From assembly GCA_019054805.1 (NCBI GenBank), contig JAHQIY010000004.1:6820001-6884000 (forward strand): a stretch of DNA of 64,000 nt. Reading direction: 5' to 3'. Both the position numbers and the translations under genes were made by a program. Of the stretch, positions 13,189-25,900 are shown piece after piece. Below the pieces are notes generated by a model. The model ran no database searches. It had not been told where the DNA came from and saw only the letters and a program-made list of their open reading frames with translations. Source of the stretch: Brachionus manjavacas (taxonomy: Eukaryota; Rotifera; Eurotatoria; Ploima; Brachionidae). The first letter of the stretch is position 1; each line of letters begins with the position of its first letter.

Positions 13189-15145
13189 TTAAAATGATTT
13201 TTGATGATTTTTTTGTCTAATGCGGGGGACTCTTTTTTCAAGAGATTCATAATTAAACATATCTTTTTCAGCTAAAATTGGATCGACAATAATTTCCATT
13301 TGATTTTCAGATCTCGGTCTTAAACTTTTCCTTTTTTTTGGGATCTCATCACTAAAGATTGTTTCTCTGGATGAACTAGGATCAAAACTCAATTCATTAT
13401 CTACCTGAATCTGTTGACTTCTTGATCGCTTTCGTTTCTAAAAAATTTATCGTATTTTTTAGACAAAAAATTCAAATTTATTTAAATTTACAGATTTGGG
13501 AACACAATATATATCTGGCGGGTCGCCTTCCCCATAATATTTTGTTGTACTACACCAAACATCACCACCACCCCAATCAGCACAATCATAGTAAATTTCA
13601 CTATCATATATAAATGGAAAATAGCAACCTTGTTCATCTAGGCCAGAGGTAATAGCTTTAAGGAACGTTAACTTTTTGTTAGATTGTTTGTCAAAAACAA
13701 AAAATTAGCTTACCATTTTCACATTTTTCTCCATTAAAAAATGAATCACATTTACAAGTACAATCATTTGGATCAAGTGTTCCTCCATTCCAGCATTCTT
13801 TTCCTCTACAATCACACAATCCATCGTTACACTTTCCCTGACACCCAGAACATTTTGTTCCTTCTTCATATGGCTTGTATTCATCCTCAAAAGTAAACCT
13901 GGTAAAATTTTATATAAAAAAATGAAAAATTTTGATAAAAACTGATTTAAAAAAATTATTTACGGATAGTTATAATTGCAGACCAAAGCTCTATCAACTC
14001 TTTCATAAAAGACACACTCAGCATAACCACAACCAATTCTTGAAACTTCTTCAACAATAAGCTTAACAAGAAAACATTCAAAATTTTAATTAAATTTAAA
14101 ATTTCAAATTCACTTGAAGGTAATGGCCTGGATATCCACCAAATATACGGAATTCTTCTTTTAAGCCAAGTCCATAATCCCACATTATTTGTTCAGCATT
14201 AAACATCGTAGCAAATTCTTCAGCAAACGATTTCCAGCTTGATATATACATAATATTCTGGCCAGGATTTCTGCCCCTACCTATGCAAACAATTAAGAAA
14301 AAACTATAAAAAAAATAAAACAGTTAAATCTTACCGGGCAATGATCTTAACTTGCTATTGTCATGAGAATATTGGCATCTATTAGCATGTTTTTGAGCTA
14401 CTAATGCTAAATCATCATCCCAGTACTTAATTAAATTTTTTATATTTCATAGACATGATTTAAAAAAATTACAATTTTTTGCATCTTTTTTGCAGGTACA
14501 ATTGTATTTCGTCTATATTTATTGTGTAATTCTAAAATTTCAACCTTATCTCTTTCGGTTAGACCGACCTTAGCTACATTGGGTCTGGGTGGCAAGCAAG
14601 CAGTGTGATAAGGTGAAATGTTAGAAAACTCCTGTGAACAATTACCAGTCGGTTTTTTGGATAAATCAACGACATTTTCTATAATAAAAATAATAATTTC
14701 TAAAAATAGTGAATAAAAATTATTTACCTAAACAAATTTTTACTCTTCCATTTGCATTGCATTGTGGATACCGGTCAACAATTCTACACGAATCAGAGCA
14801 AACAAGATTACTCTTTGAATAGTCTTTTGAAAAATGTTAATAATTTACAACTTTTAAAAATTTTATGAATACCTATACAATAACTCCATATGCCTAAATT
14901 TTCCTCAGTTGTTGGACACCACGGATAAATTTTATTTGAAGCAAAGTCAGGAGGAGCACATTCTGATGTATAAGTCTTTCCAAGATGTTTAAATGGAAAT
15001 ACACACATTGATTTATCAGAAACAAAAGCTTTTGTTTTAAATTTAGAAAATCTAATTTAAAATGGCATATGTTACCATTTTGTCCCGAAGTCGCTTTTAG
15101 AATCACAACAAGTGCCATTAGACACTTGATAAAATTCGAAAACAT
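13189..15145 (-). CDS. Secreted CAP-superfamily protein with two fibronectin type II domains and an EGF-like domain
   Basis: Ten exons join without a phase conflict: 15145-15076, 15028-14873, 14823-14728, 14678-14473, 14425-14335, 14280-14114, 14061-13964, 13898-13714, 13637-13492 and 13437-13189, giving 487 residues. The signal peptide is MFSNFIKCLMALVVILKATS. Fibronectin type II domain 1 starts CVFPFKHLGKTY and ends near IWSYC. The CAP domain runs from about LHNKYRRNT through GQNIMYIS and GHYLQ (signature 1) to LVCNYNYP (signature 2). An EGF-like module (CWNGGTLDPNDCTC) follows. A second FN2 starts CYFPFIYDSEIYY with DVWCSTT. The 83-residue C-terminal exon is basic, opening KRKRSRSQ, with no membrane segment. 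CAP proteins are secreted and bind sterols or act as venom or defence proteins; the function here is unknown. Domains are confident; exon 2's acceptor was chosen on phase. Confidence 0.85.
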
Positions 15146-16406
15146 TTTGAAGTCTTAGATCCCTAACGTGCAGCCTGACTTAAAAAGGTAACTCAATCTT
15201 TTTTAAATTTTTTCTTGATCCTAAAGTCTGGTATCTTTTATACTGCTTAAATAAGTCTTAATCTTAGTCATTAAAATAACGACGTTTGTTTGATTAATTA
15301 AAAGATTCATTAAATTCAATTTTGTAACATGTCTCATTAGGTCCCAAATTGATATTTTACATTAGATTTAGCATTAGAAATGATTAATTTTTTAATATTA
15401 ATAAAATAATTTATTATTTTATTTGAACAACTCGATTATTTATTTTAATTGAAACTTTTGATTTTTATATTTGAAGCTTTCTTTTCCCAAGAAAATGAAT
15501 TAGACCGTAAATTATAAAAAATTAATTTTGAGAATTACTGAGTTATTAAATTAATAAACATTCTCAGCTTAATTTTTCCTTTTAAATCAACTTCTTAAAA
15601 ATATTTTACTGAAACAATCAGTCACATAATTTTATTTTAACTCAAACCTAGAATTTCCATTATTATCAATATATACTTTTTCTCATTAACTATCAATAAT
15701 TCGTATATGGACAACAAATAATGCCTTGTTTTAATATCTTTCATTTTTAAAAAAAGAGAGAATCAATTTTCGAAAATTAATCTCCTTAGTTCTTTACAAA
15801 TCTTAATTCTTTTATTTGAAATTTTCCAATTTTAATTCATCATCAGTCATTTTGATTTAAACAAAGAAGAAAAGTTTGGTTTTTAAATTCCATCTTGCTC
15901 TATGACATATAGTGGAGCTTTAAATAGTCACAATATTTATTTTGTTTTTAATTAAAAAATTTAGTTAATGTTTGTCTGTTGAATAATAATAAAACACTCA
16001 AAGGACCGGCGGTGTCAATTTGAAACTGTTCAAAAATTCAAATTTAATTTTTTAGTTAACGATCAATCATATTTACATGTTTTAGTATTTTTTTAAAGCT
16101 TAGGTAACGGTTTTTTAAATTTTCCGCTTTTCATATTAACAAAAACAAAATAAAACAAAAAAAAAACAAATGAAATTTACTTTTTCCTATTTAACTTTTC
16201 AAATTTATTTTATTTTTCCTCTAAATTGATTTTTATTTTTACTTTCATCATCCAAATGGTGCTTTTTGAAACAAATAATAATAATTACAGACTTTAATGA
16301 AACGAATGCAACATTTAAACAAAGTTTTTGTCAAAAATATCGGGTCCTTTGAGTGATAAATAAGTTTAAAGTGATGAGCTTTCAAGGTTGTCTCTCTCTC
16401 AAAGTC
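15146..16406. other. Intergenic, no feature seen
   Basis: AT-rich spacer upstream of the CAP gene. It should contain that gene's promoter next to 15145. I see no exon, RNA gene or repeat. Confidence 0.5.
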
Positions 16407-18067
16407 TCCATTCAACTTACACCATGTTTAAAATGATTCAAATATGGGCTTTATAGAAAGAACTTTTTAAAAAATATATTTTATACTTCCATTATCTTCC
16501 TTTTATTGTTCTTTGCTTTTTATTTTAACATTATTTTTGTTAAATAAATTAAATTAAATGAAAATTTTGAAAAATAAGTTATGACTAAAAACAAAGTATT
16601 AAAAATTATAGAATAACGATATCTATTATTTTTATTAATCAAGGAAGCTTCAACAGGAGTCTTGTTAAAATACCCAGCGGAGTCTGTTATACATTTATTC
16701 TCAAACGTAAACATGATTAAGAAATTCTAATAAAGCAATTCTTAATTTATAAGATTATATATTCTAGGTTAGAATTTTTATGTGTTTTTTTATTTTATTT
16801 TACAAAAATAAATTTTTCATTTTCGAATTTTGTCGACATTCCTGAGCAATCCTAAAATTTTTACTTTATTTCATCTTTATTTTGATTTTTTTAATATTGA
16901 TTTCCTAAACTGAAGTTATCTTTCGAAACCAAATGTAGAAAAATGTTTACAAATAACTCGAATGTAGTTGGTTTGAATCGTAAATGGTAAATAAAATACA
17001 AAATTTAGAATTCTAACTCATAATCAAAAATTTTGAATGTTAACAAATAAGTTTCACTAATTCTTATTTGATCAGATGATTATTTATACTTTTCTCATTC
17101 GCACTCCATAAATTGTCTCCCTCTCCTGTAATAGAAATATTTTTATAAAATATTCATAAAGGTGTCTTGAAGCATCTTGCTCATTACAACAAAGATTTAC
17201 TGACTTTGTCTTTTAAGAACATTATTTTGTCCTAAATCATTCTAATTATTTCAAGTACCGTTTTTCATATAAAGCTGATATTAAACTGAGCTAAATGCTC
17301 AAAAAAACCTTGCATAAGTTTTTTTTCTTCCTTTTTCACTGCTTGTGGAGCATAGGGTCTTTTTCAAGATTGTTGACCTCCATGTTACTGCTGATCGTCG
17401 TAGCTTATGTCGCTCTTGAAGTGTCCATTAAAGGGCTCTTTATGGTATCAGAGTTTCTTTCATTCTAAGTACATGCTCAAGCCATCACAGCCTTTTATTT
17501 TAAATGCATTTAATTAATGGCTCTGAATATGTTTTTGTGTATAGGCCAGCATTTGACAATGTTTTAGGCCAGTGTATCCCGAGGATCCTCCAGTGTATCC
17601 GCAGGCTTCCAGTGTAGATGGTGTTCAGGTTTTTCCTGTCAGATTCACACATCCCCCAACATTCGCTACCGATGGTGCTTTTACTACAGTGTTGCACAGT
17701 TTAAGTTTTGTTTTCTTGCTGCAGCTGGTTGATTTCCACGCTGGTCGAAGTCTAGAAAAAGCACTCCTTGTTTTGGCGAATATTCTTAATGTCTCTTTGT
17801 GTCCCCATCGCTGTACTGATGGTGCTTCCTAAGTATGTGAATTCGCTTACAAACTCGATTTGAATGCCATCGATGGGGATGGGGTTTGGGGACGGAATTT
17901 GGTGTTTGAGCACATAATTTTCGTTATTTTATCATTTTATCATTTGAGAACATAATTAAATTTTATCATTTTTATTTTTTTATTTTGAAGGAGCATTAGC
18001 TCGGGACAGATTTTCAAACAAATAAATAAAATCCATACAACTTACACTATGTTTGAAATGATTCAAA
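16407..18067. mobile_element. Rearranged non-LTR retrotransposon remnant bounded by 36 bp direct repeats
   Basis: On the minus strand about 17900-17340 encodes a broken C-terminal reverse-transcriptase region: FVSEFTYLGSTIS, then GSECWGMCESDRKNLNTIY, LRIHWRILGIHW and WLEHVLRMKETLIP. All are typical of the end of LINE ORF2, but interrupted by stops. At the right side, on the plus strand, 17989-18031 reads GAAGGAGCATTAGCTCGGGA and ends AAATAAATAAAA, matching LINE 3' tails elsewhere in the window. Direct repeats of 36 bp with a few mismatches (16407-16442 and 18032-18067) bracket the whole segment. The opposite orientations of ORF and tail suggest 5' inversion or nested insertions. Confidence 0.6.
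17989..18031 (+). repeat. LINE 3' tail with GAGC/GCTC hairpin
   Basis: GAAGGAGCATTAGCTCGGGA followed by ACAG and an (AAAT)n-like tail. It shares the order GAAGGAGC - short loop - (G)CTCG - ACAG - AAATAAATAA with minus-strand copies at 39211-39262, 39864-39909 and 46212-46268. Confidence 0.6.
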
Positions 18068-20789
18068 AAATTCTGAAATATTTAAGGTGTTTATTAATAA
18101 AAACCTCGATATTGAATTTATTTAAATGAATTAGCTAGTATTATGTATTTATCAGTGTGCAAACAATTAAGTTTTACTTTAAAAAAAATAGTGTTCCTAA
18201 ACCCATTTGGAATAAACACAAAAAAACTAAATTTTAGATTAAAAATATATGGTTTTTATTTCAGAGTTATAATATTATTATTTTATTGTAAATATATAAA
18301 TAAAAGTATTATGTAAAATATACTCAATTGTTTTTTTAAATAAATACAAAACAATCAAAGATATTTTAATAACATAAGAAGTAAATAAATATAAAGTGTT
18401 GAAAAATAATTAATCGATAAAAATTCGTGACTTGAAATTTTTTTTTTGATCGCTGAAGTATAACATTCATTGGAATGAAAACTTTATTCAACCAATACCT
18501 GAATGAACTATTTTTGAAAATTCAACTTCCTCATTTGTTTTAAACTCATCAAAAAAAGCTTAATTAAACTGAAATTTTAAAATAATGAGCTTTAAAGCTA
18601 ATTATTTCGAATATTGATTGTCCTTAAATTCCAGCTCTAATCAGGGACATTGGAAATTTTAATAATGAGTTTTACTATGATTTCCTTCATTCAATTAAGC
18701 CGAAAAATAAAAACGTAAACAAATTTCAACACGAAGGCTTTCACTCAATAATTAAGCATTTATATTGTTTATTTCTTGGGCCTGATTAATTTGAACTTAA
18801 AATGCTTGAGTTTACTTTTTTGAATTCAAATATTAATCAAGAAATTTCAATAGTTTTAAATAATTGGCGGCAGGATAATAACTTTGATATTTAAAAAGTC
18901 AACTCGTTCATAAAAATTCAAATTTTAGATGCCTTTCAGTAAATATTTATTTTTCTAGGCCTCATTCTTGAATTAGAAATCTTAAAATTGGTATCTTCAA
19001 CAAGTCGGAAGTTATTTTTTCAAAAAAATTCTATTTCTAAAGACTGGGAATAAGTATGTTTCTCTAATTAACTTGATCGATTCTCAAGATTTATGAAAAT
19101 TCAAGCAAAATTTTAACAATAGCTTTATCAGGTATTCAAATTAATTGATCAAATAGTTAATTTTGTATTTGCATGAAATTCTTTTCAATGAAGCAATTTA
19201 TTTCTAGGCTTTAAATCTTCAATTTAGCTCTAGTAAATTAGTCAAGTATACTTATGAGTATTTTATTGACTGCGTCGAAAACTTTTGTTCAACTAAAACA
19301 CCTCATTTTCAAGTCAAAATTTTTCTGAACTGAATAGAGAAAATACTTGTGGCAAAGAGATTGTAATTTCGCTTTCAAAATTTGCATGATCAATTTAATC
19401 TAATTAAAAAAATTCTAAGAAATGAAAAGAATGTAAAACCAATAATTGGATCTTAAAAATTTGATAAAAGCTTTTTTTGTATAGAATGGAACCCCGTCGA
19501 TCTATCAGCTCTAAATAGAACTGAGCACATTGATAAGCATTTATTATTGTCCAAATGGCACTCTCTTTGTTAAAAATAAATAATTTAAAGATTCATGTTT
19601 AATTGTGACTATTATTCAGATAGCTTTAGGTGGGCTAACACTTTCCAAAGAATTTATCTTCAAGAAAAATCCGCTTTTAATTAAATTCAAATTATCGATG
19701 ACAAAGCATGAGCGAATATTTAATTATCGACTTAAATAATATTCAAATTTTAATAACTTTGTTTTTTTTTAGTCAGTAATTTTTGTTTAATCTTAATTTA
19801 AATTCAATTTATCTTGATAGGAAGTTTGCTCAAGATAAAAATAATACGTTTGATGTTTTGGTGGTTTAAAAACTAAAAAGCTGTTAAAGATTTTATCATA
19901 TTTATTTTAATTATACATTTATATTTTTTATGTATGAGATCCGAAGAGGAAATTTAAAAATGTGAAAAATTCAATTCAAAATTTCTAATGTTTAAGTGTT
20001 TATTTATGAGCTGCCTTTTATGATTAATTAATTAATTGACAAGGAACTTTAGAATTAGAAAAAAAGTGGTTATCAATAGCCCTAAGGAGTTGAATTCCAT
20101 TCCAAGCTTTCACTCGAGCATAAATTTGAAATTGAGTGAAAAAAAATTATCTATTTGAATTGATAATTTAATTCAAATTCAACAATGTCTATGAGCTCTT
20201 TTTATTTTTATTTAAGTTTTCCTATTGTCATGTTAAAAGCTTATTTACCTTTAGACACGATTTCAATAGCAATGATAAATAGCAAGAAGTCATCTATTTT
20301 GCAATTCCTTTTATCTTTAATAAAATTTAAATTTTAAATAAATTGCATGCATGTCACTCGTCATCAACTTTTTTAATTGTATTGGTTTAAGCCTGTCGAT
20401 AGCCAAATAAAAGATACGATGAGTAGATTAATTCGAGGCCTTTCATCCGAAGAGTGCCTGATGAAAAAATCGACTACAAAAACTTTTTCTTTTGTTTAAT
20501 TGCAATTAGTTAGCGCATTGTAAGACTATTTTATCTTTTTGTTGCATCGACTCTAATTAGTCAATTGCAATATTTCAATTTTCGAGTTGCAATATTTTTC
20601 TTGATCCTTTTGTGAATATCCTACTGATTAGATAATTTAATTGGAATTTATTTTTCACTTAGGACATTACTTAAAAAGATTAATAATTCTCCCTTTTGCA
20701 TTATATCCATTTTTTATGTTTTCAATAGATTAATCTCTATAAACTCTAAAGCAATAAATACAGATAATTACAATTATTGAATATGTAGT

Positions 20790-21025
20790 CTAATTCAAGT
20801 CGCTATATTGCGATAAATTTCCGAAATATGACGGCAGCGCGGACCCATTAAATAGATTAGCCAAATCATCTTCATCTCTTAAATTTTGATTCAGATTAGG
20901 GATCGATAATGCAAACAACCATCTAGTGCTCACGTTGCGTACTAAAACTCTTGTCCAGTGCGGACTTATTTTTGGCAAATATGACCAACATTGGCCGTTG
21001 AAAGCGAAGTTTTGTTTCGTAATTG
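20790..21025 (-). CDS. Unidentified ORF, possibly an exon or pseudogene fragment
   Basis: An uninterrupted minus-strand frame runs about 78 codons from just after a TGA near 21026 to the stop at 20790. It has a less AT-biased composition than its surroundings. It reads QNFAFNGQCWSYLPKISPHW, then TRVLVRNVSTRWLFALSIPN, and ends NLSQYSDLN. The only long ATG-started version begins at 20978. The richness in Trp, Arg, Pro and Ser is unusual for chance ORFs in such AT-rich DNA. I do not recognise a family. Confidence 0.3.
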
Positions 21026-21545
21026 CTCATCTTTATGGATTAGTCTAATTTTTATTTCAATATTTATAAAGTATTTTAATTCGTTTTTTCTAAATTTTGT
21101 TACTTATTTGGTATTCAAACTAAGAAGTCTTATTTAATTGAATTTTTATTTAAATTTTGTACACCAAAACCTAAAATGTTGTTTTATTATATATAAGATA
21201 TATCAGTTTTTCTATGCATTGCATTTTAGTTGTTTCTTTTTAACGAGGGTTTTAAGTTAATAAGTTTTGGAAAATATAATTATATTTAAACTATTTTTTT
21301 TTGGCTACAATCAACTTTTAAAAATGGGTTTATTGGATAAAATAGGTAAAAAGAAAAACTTACAATTGTTTTTAGCTCTATTTTTTAATTAAAAAATTCA
21401 ATTCCTCTATGAGCTAAATTTACAACAACAAAAAAGTGGCATCTATTTTTTCTTGAGGTTTTTTGGAATTCAGCACAAAATAACAGAAAAAAATGATAAA
21501 AAATATAATAATTTTTTTTCTTAAAGTTCATTATAAGTTTTTTGA

Positions 21546-21703
21546 ATGCAACATGGTGCAATTTTTATAGCTGCATTACCAAATTCTGGTAAAACTTTTT
21601 AAATATAGTAGAAATTCTAGCATGGTGCATTTTGCAGAGATTCTTTACATCATTTGCAGACTTTGACAGTTAATACAACTATGTTTATTGCACTATGTTG
21701 CAT
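21546..21703. mobile_element. Short inverted-repeat element (MITE-like)
   Basis: ATGCAACATGGTGCAA at 21546-21561 is matched in inverse at 21688-21703 (TTGCACTATGTTGCAT) with one mismatch, giving a 158 bp unit with 16 bp terminal repeats. The same word (GCACTATGTTG) occurs in the direct repeats around the SINE at 29.2 kb. Confidence 0.4.
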
Positions 21704-22740
21704 TTACAGCAGTATTGGCAAACGAAGTGATGAGGACATAAAGGGTGTCATTTATAAAGTGTTTAAATGTTCTTATAAATTAAAAAAAATCATTCATTTT
21801 TTATTTATTTCATAAGAATTTTACCAATTAAATAAGATTCCTTTGTCACTTTGACTCTGTCTACCAGCACAACTTGTAGAATTTTGATCTGTTCTTTTTT
21901 CCTGAATTTCACAAACCCATTTTATTACATGGAAATAAATGTTTAAATCTGAAGGTATTTTGTCACATTTTTATTTCAAAGATTTAGCGAAAAAGTGAAT
22001 TTGTTCCTAGGTCAAGTTTTGGCTAGGCTGGTGGAATTCAACTGACACACTAAAAAAATGTTTAAATTGGTCAAAAAAATAGAGCGGACATTTGGAATAC
22101 TAGTGTTAAGAAAAAAGAAAAAAAGCCATGCTCAATAATCCCGTCTGAAATTTCCGATCTAATCATTCAAAACTAGTCTAAATAGTAATTTGAGAGGGCC
22201 TCAATAGGACAAGAATGTTGGTAAACAATTCTAAGAAGATTATCAAATAAACTTATTCAGAAGTGAATTTTTTTTCAAAAAGCTATGTTTTATTAGTAAT
22301 AAATTTTATGTGTATTGGTATCCTTAGAAAAAAAACGTGTCCCTTAATTCGATTAATCGATTAAAATGTTTAATTAAAAAGACTTAAATTTCAAGTTTAC
22401 CCAAAAATTCAATTTTAAGTCTAAGATGTTCGCCGAAAGGTGAAACAATTGAAACAATAAGGTATTGATTTCAAATCGATGCGATTTACTAATCTTGTCT
22501 ACTTTGGCAACTATTAAAAGAATTTTTGTGCGAACACGAAAAAGATTGTAAAAAAATTCATTTTGTCCTAATTAAATACTTAAGCTTGAACAATTTAAGA
22601 CCTTAATTTAGTTTGACATTGAGCAAAGAAAACCCAAGTCTTATCTTTTCCATTAGCAGCATGGGAACTAAGACCATTTAGTCTATCTTATTTCCAAGAC
22701 TTGTCCTAATCATTAGTGCTGATAAAACGTTAATTAAACT

Positions 22741-22956
22741 TTAGAATATTTTCTTAGTATCTAATCGAATAGATCGAGTCTCAGTTGGAACATGATATTT
22801 ATTTTGACTAACAAAAAGAACAACTGCGACGACAAATGTTTTACTAGTAGATCCATAGATTAAAATATCGGAACCATATATTGTTTCGTAAACAAAAACT
22901 GGAAATTGTCCTAATTTGATATTGGAGTTGTGTAGAAAAATGGGAAAAGAGCACAA
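22741..22956 (-). CDS. Unidentified 71-codon ORF
   Basis: An intact minus-strand ORF from MCSFPIFLHNSNIKLGQFPV to DTKKIF. Composition is mixed (V, Y, S, T, G), unlike the Asn/Lys/Ile/Phe-rich chance ORFs nearby. It has no signal peptide, known motif or neighbouring exon that I can identify. It could be chance or a relic. Confidence 0.15.
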   Translation of the reverse strand: MCSFPIFLHNSNIKLGQFPVFVYETIYGSDILIYGSTSKTFVVAVVLFVSQNKYHVPTETRSIRLDTKKIF

Positions 22957-25900
22957 GGCTTGAGATTTAATAAGTTTAAGAAATCCTGAAGTGGAATCCT
23001 TACTAACAAAAACAGTGTTTATTTGATTTATTGATTAAATTTTATTTTTTAAATTAATTTTAGAATAAAACAGCTTGAGTTGGATAGTAAGTAATAAGTG
23101 TAAATTATCGTGTCTTATCGATCTTCTCTTGGTTTCATTGTATTTAGTAGCATTTTTACGACCATATTTTTCTTATCATGAAATTTACTTTTTATTTTGG
23201 AAATTAATTTTTTTTACAATTCTATTTTGAAAAGCTTTCGAGCCGAAAATTTAAGAGCATTGTCGCCACGAAATATCTAATCAAAATTAGGAACTTGTTC
23301 GAGTGTTTTTTTCGCAGAGTGACACTCAAAATTTCATAATCTTAATTAAATTTTGCTCAATTCAGGATTGTTTTGGTCACCTCAAGCCTATAGGCTTAAA
23401 TTTATATCATCTGAAAAAAATCAACCAAAACTGGAAGTACTTTTTTTTGTTTTCAGATTAAATTTTAAATTTGAAAAAATATTATTTATTTTGACCAAAT
23501 GAAAGAGGTCATCTAGGCCGATTCTGGCTATAGTTGGATACTACAGTTTTTTAACATAAAATATTCCAGTTTCGTTGATTATACAATTTTTTTTCAGCAG
23601 GGCGGATTGAAGATATTTAATTAATCGTTACCTAAAAACACTCTTTTGCAACTAAAAAAGCTTCATCAAAAGATTCACTATTATTTTGGTGGTTTCGTGC
23701 AAGAGCAATTGTACAAAGAATATTCATCATTATACTTTTTTTTTGTTATAATAAACAACTTTATTTAAGTTTTTATTTTTGAAAAATTAACGAAGCATTG
23801 TAGCCTATTCAAACATGGGTCAAATATTTCCCAATTTTTATTCAGCGTAGTTAAAAAGTATATTTTTATTTAAAAAAAATTAATTAATTTAAAAAAAAAA
23901 AAGATAAAATAAATAATTCATGGGACTTTTGTGGTCTCAGTGGATCATCTGAGAGTGATCTTTAATTTATATTCGACAGTGAAATGTAATGAGTGTCTCT
24001 TAAATAAGGCTATACAGACTGATTCAATAAAACTGTCATGCATTTAGTCTAGAGAATAATTATTTAAGAATTTAATTTTGAATTATAAAATAGAGATTTT
24101 GGAAAGGACAATGCTCAATTGAAACTGTAAAATTGTCTGATGAACTAGAGAAGTTTCTTGTTCTCTTAGGAAGTGATCTAATTTTTTGGCGAAAATCATC
24201 AATTTAAAATTCATTTTGTAAACAAATTTTTAAAGTAATTATAGTTATTTCAAGTCCATTAAGTAAATTAATATTTTCTATTTGAGCGAAGTAATTAAAA
24301 CAAAAAAGAAATGAACTAATGCTACTAAGTCTATGTTTGAACATTATATTAATAAGTTTTGTAAGATTTTGTTTTTAAATTGAATGAAACTAACCAACGA
24401 AATACAAATTAATTGCTATTTGCCTTAATTATTTCAAATTTGCATTCGATTTTAAGTATGACTTGGCCAAAGCCTGGCCTTATTCATGTTTATTGATGAA
24501 TTTTGTTTAGAAAACAAAGTCTGATATTTTGAAATCAAGAGTTTTTTTCTTAATCAGATTTGGCATCATGATCAATAATTGTTGAAGCTGAATGGAAAGA
24601 TAATGCGAATATTTGAGGCGGAAAAAATTCAAACAAGATTGATGGTTAATATTACATAGTAATCACTGACCAAATCGGATGCCTTATGCGGAATAATTCT
24701 TAAGGATTAATGAAATGAATCATTTACTTAGTAGTTATTTTTTTTTGCTTAGCCCAAATTTGATTTATAATTATTTATTAATTTAAAGTTATTAAAGTAT
24801 CAGTCTGAAAAGTCGGTGCAGTTCGATTAATCTCAAAAGATATTTCAAATAATTGTATGTGCCATTTGGATTAGAAATCATTAAGAATTTTTTTCTCTTC
24901 TTCCAGTTTTTTAAATGAGAAATGAGCTTTGATTGCAAGTGATTTAAAAGTCCTAATAATCGCACATCGTCTGTTTTGTATGTTGCTTTGAATTCAATCT
25001 GTCAGAAAGTTAATCGCAAAAAAATTCCCAATTTTTCATCCTCAACATAAATCAGTTTTTTTGCGAAAATTTTTTTTTAATTCTATTTCATATATTTTAT
25101 TTTTCAAAATTAAATAATCTAAATTAATTGAGTTAATATGATAAACTTTAGAAACAAAATCATTTAGTTTTGTTTAGATTAAATGTAGTCTTTGTTTATT
25201 CCAGCATGATAAGAGCTCTTGATGGTCGAATCTAGACCTAATCACATTAACTAAAGTCGAGTGATCGCCTAATAAGATTTAGAAAAATGTTGTTTAAAAA
25301 ATATTTCTGTTCACGTTTGGCTAATTATTTATCATTTTGTCGAAATGAAGTAAACAAGCCACGCAAAGAAAATTAACAAGACAAGGATAAATTTTAGCAT
25401 GAAATTCTAAGGTCGTTATTATCTATTTTTTAATTTACAATAATTTTCAAATTAGTTTTAAATTTTTCTTTCAGATCAAATTATAGTCCCGCGGGTATTT
25501 TTATATCGTTGAATAGTTTCTCTAAAAAAGCATGTTTTGACAATGTTATTTTTTAGCAAGTTTATAAAAATATTATTTTTAGAGATAAGAAATATGTTGT
25601 GAAAATTTGATTAGAAAAATTTTATTTAGACAAATTAGAGTGAAAATTATCGATAAGCAGTCCACTTTTTTTTGATTAATTACTGGTCTAATCGGAATCT
25701 AAATTTACCATATCCGTAGAAATACGAGCCCAGAGAAGTGAGAACAGCTTAGACCAAAATAAGCGTAAAATTTTTAAAATTCTGCTGATTTCTAAACGTA
25801 AATGGTCCTTCAAATTAGTCGAAAATCTGAGATAAGCCACTTGAAAATTAGACGTAGAGGAAAATAATTTTGCTTTTAAGATATTTGTTTAATTTTTCAA

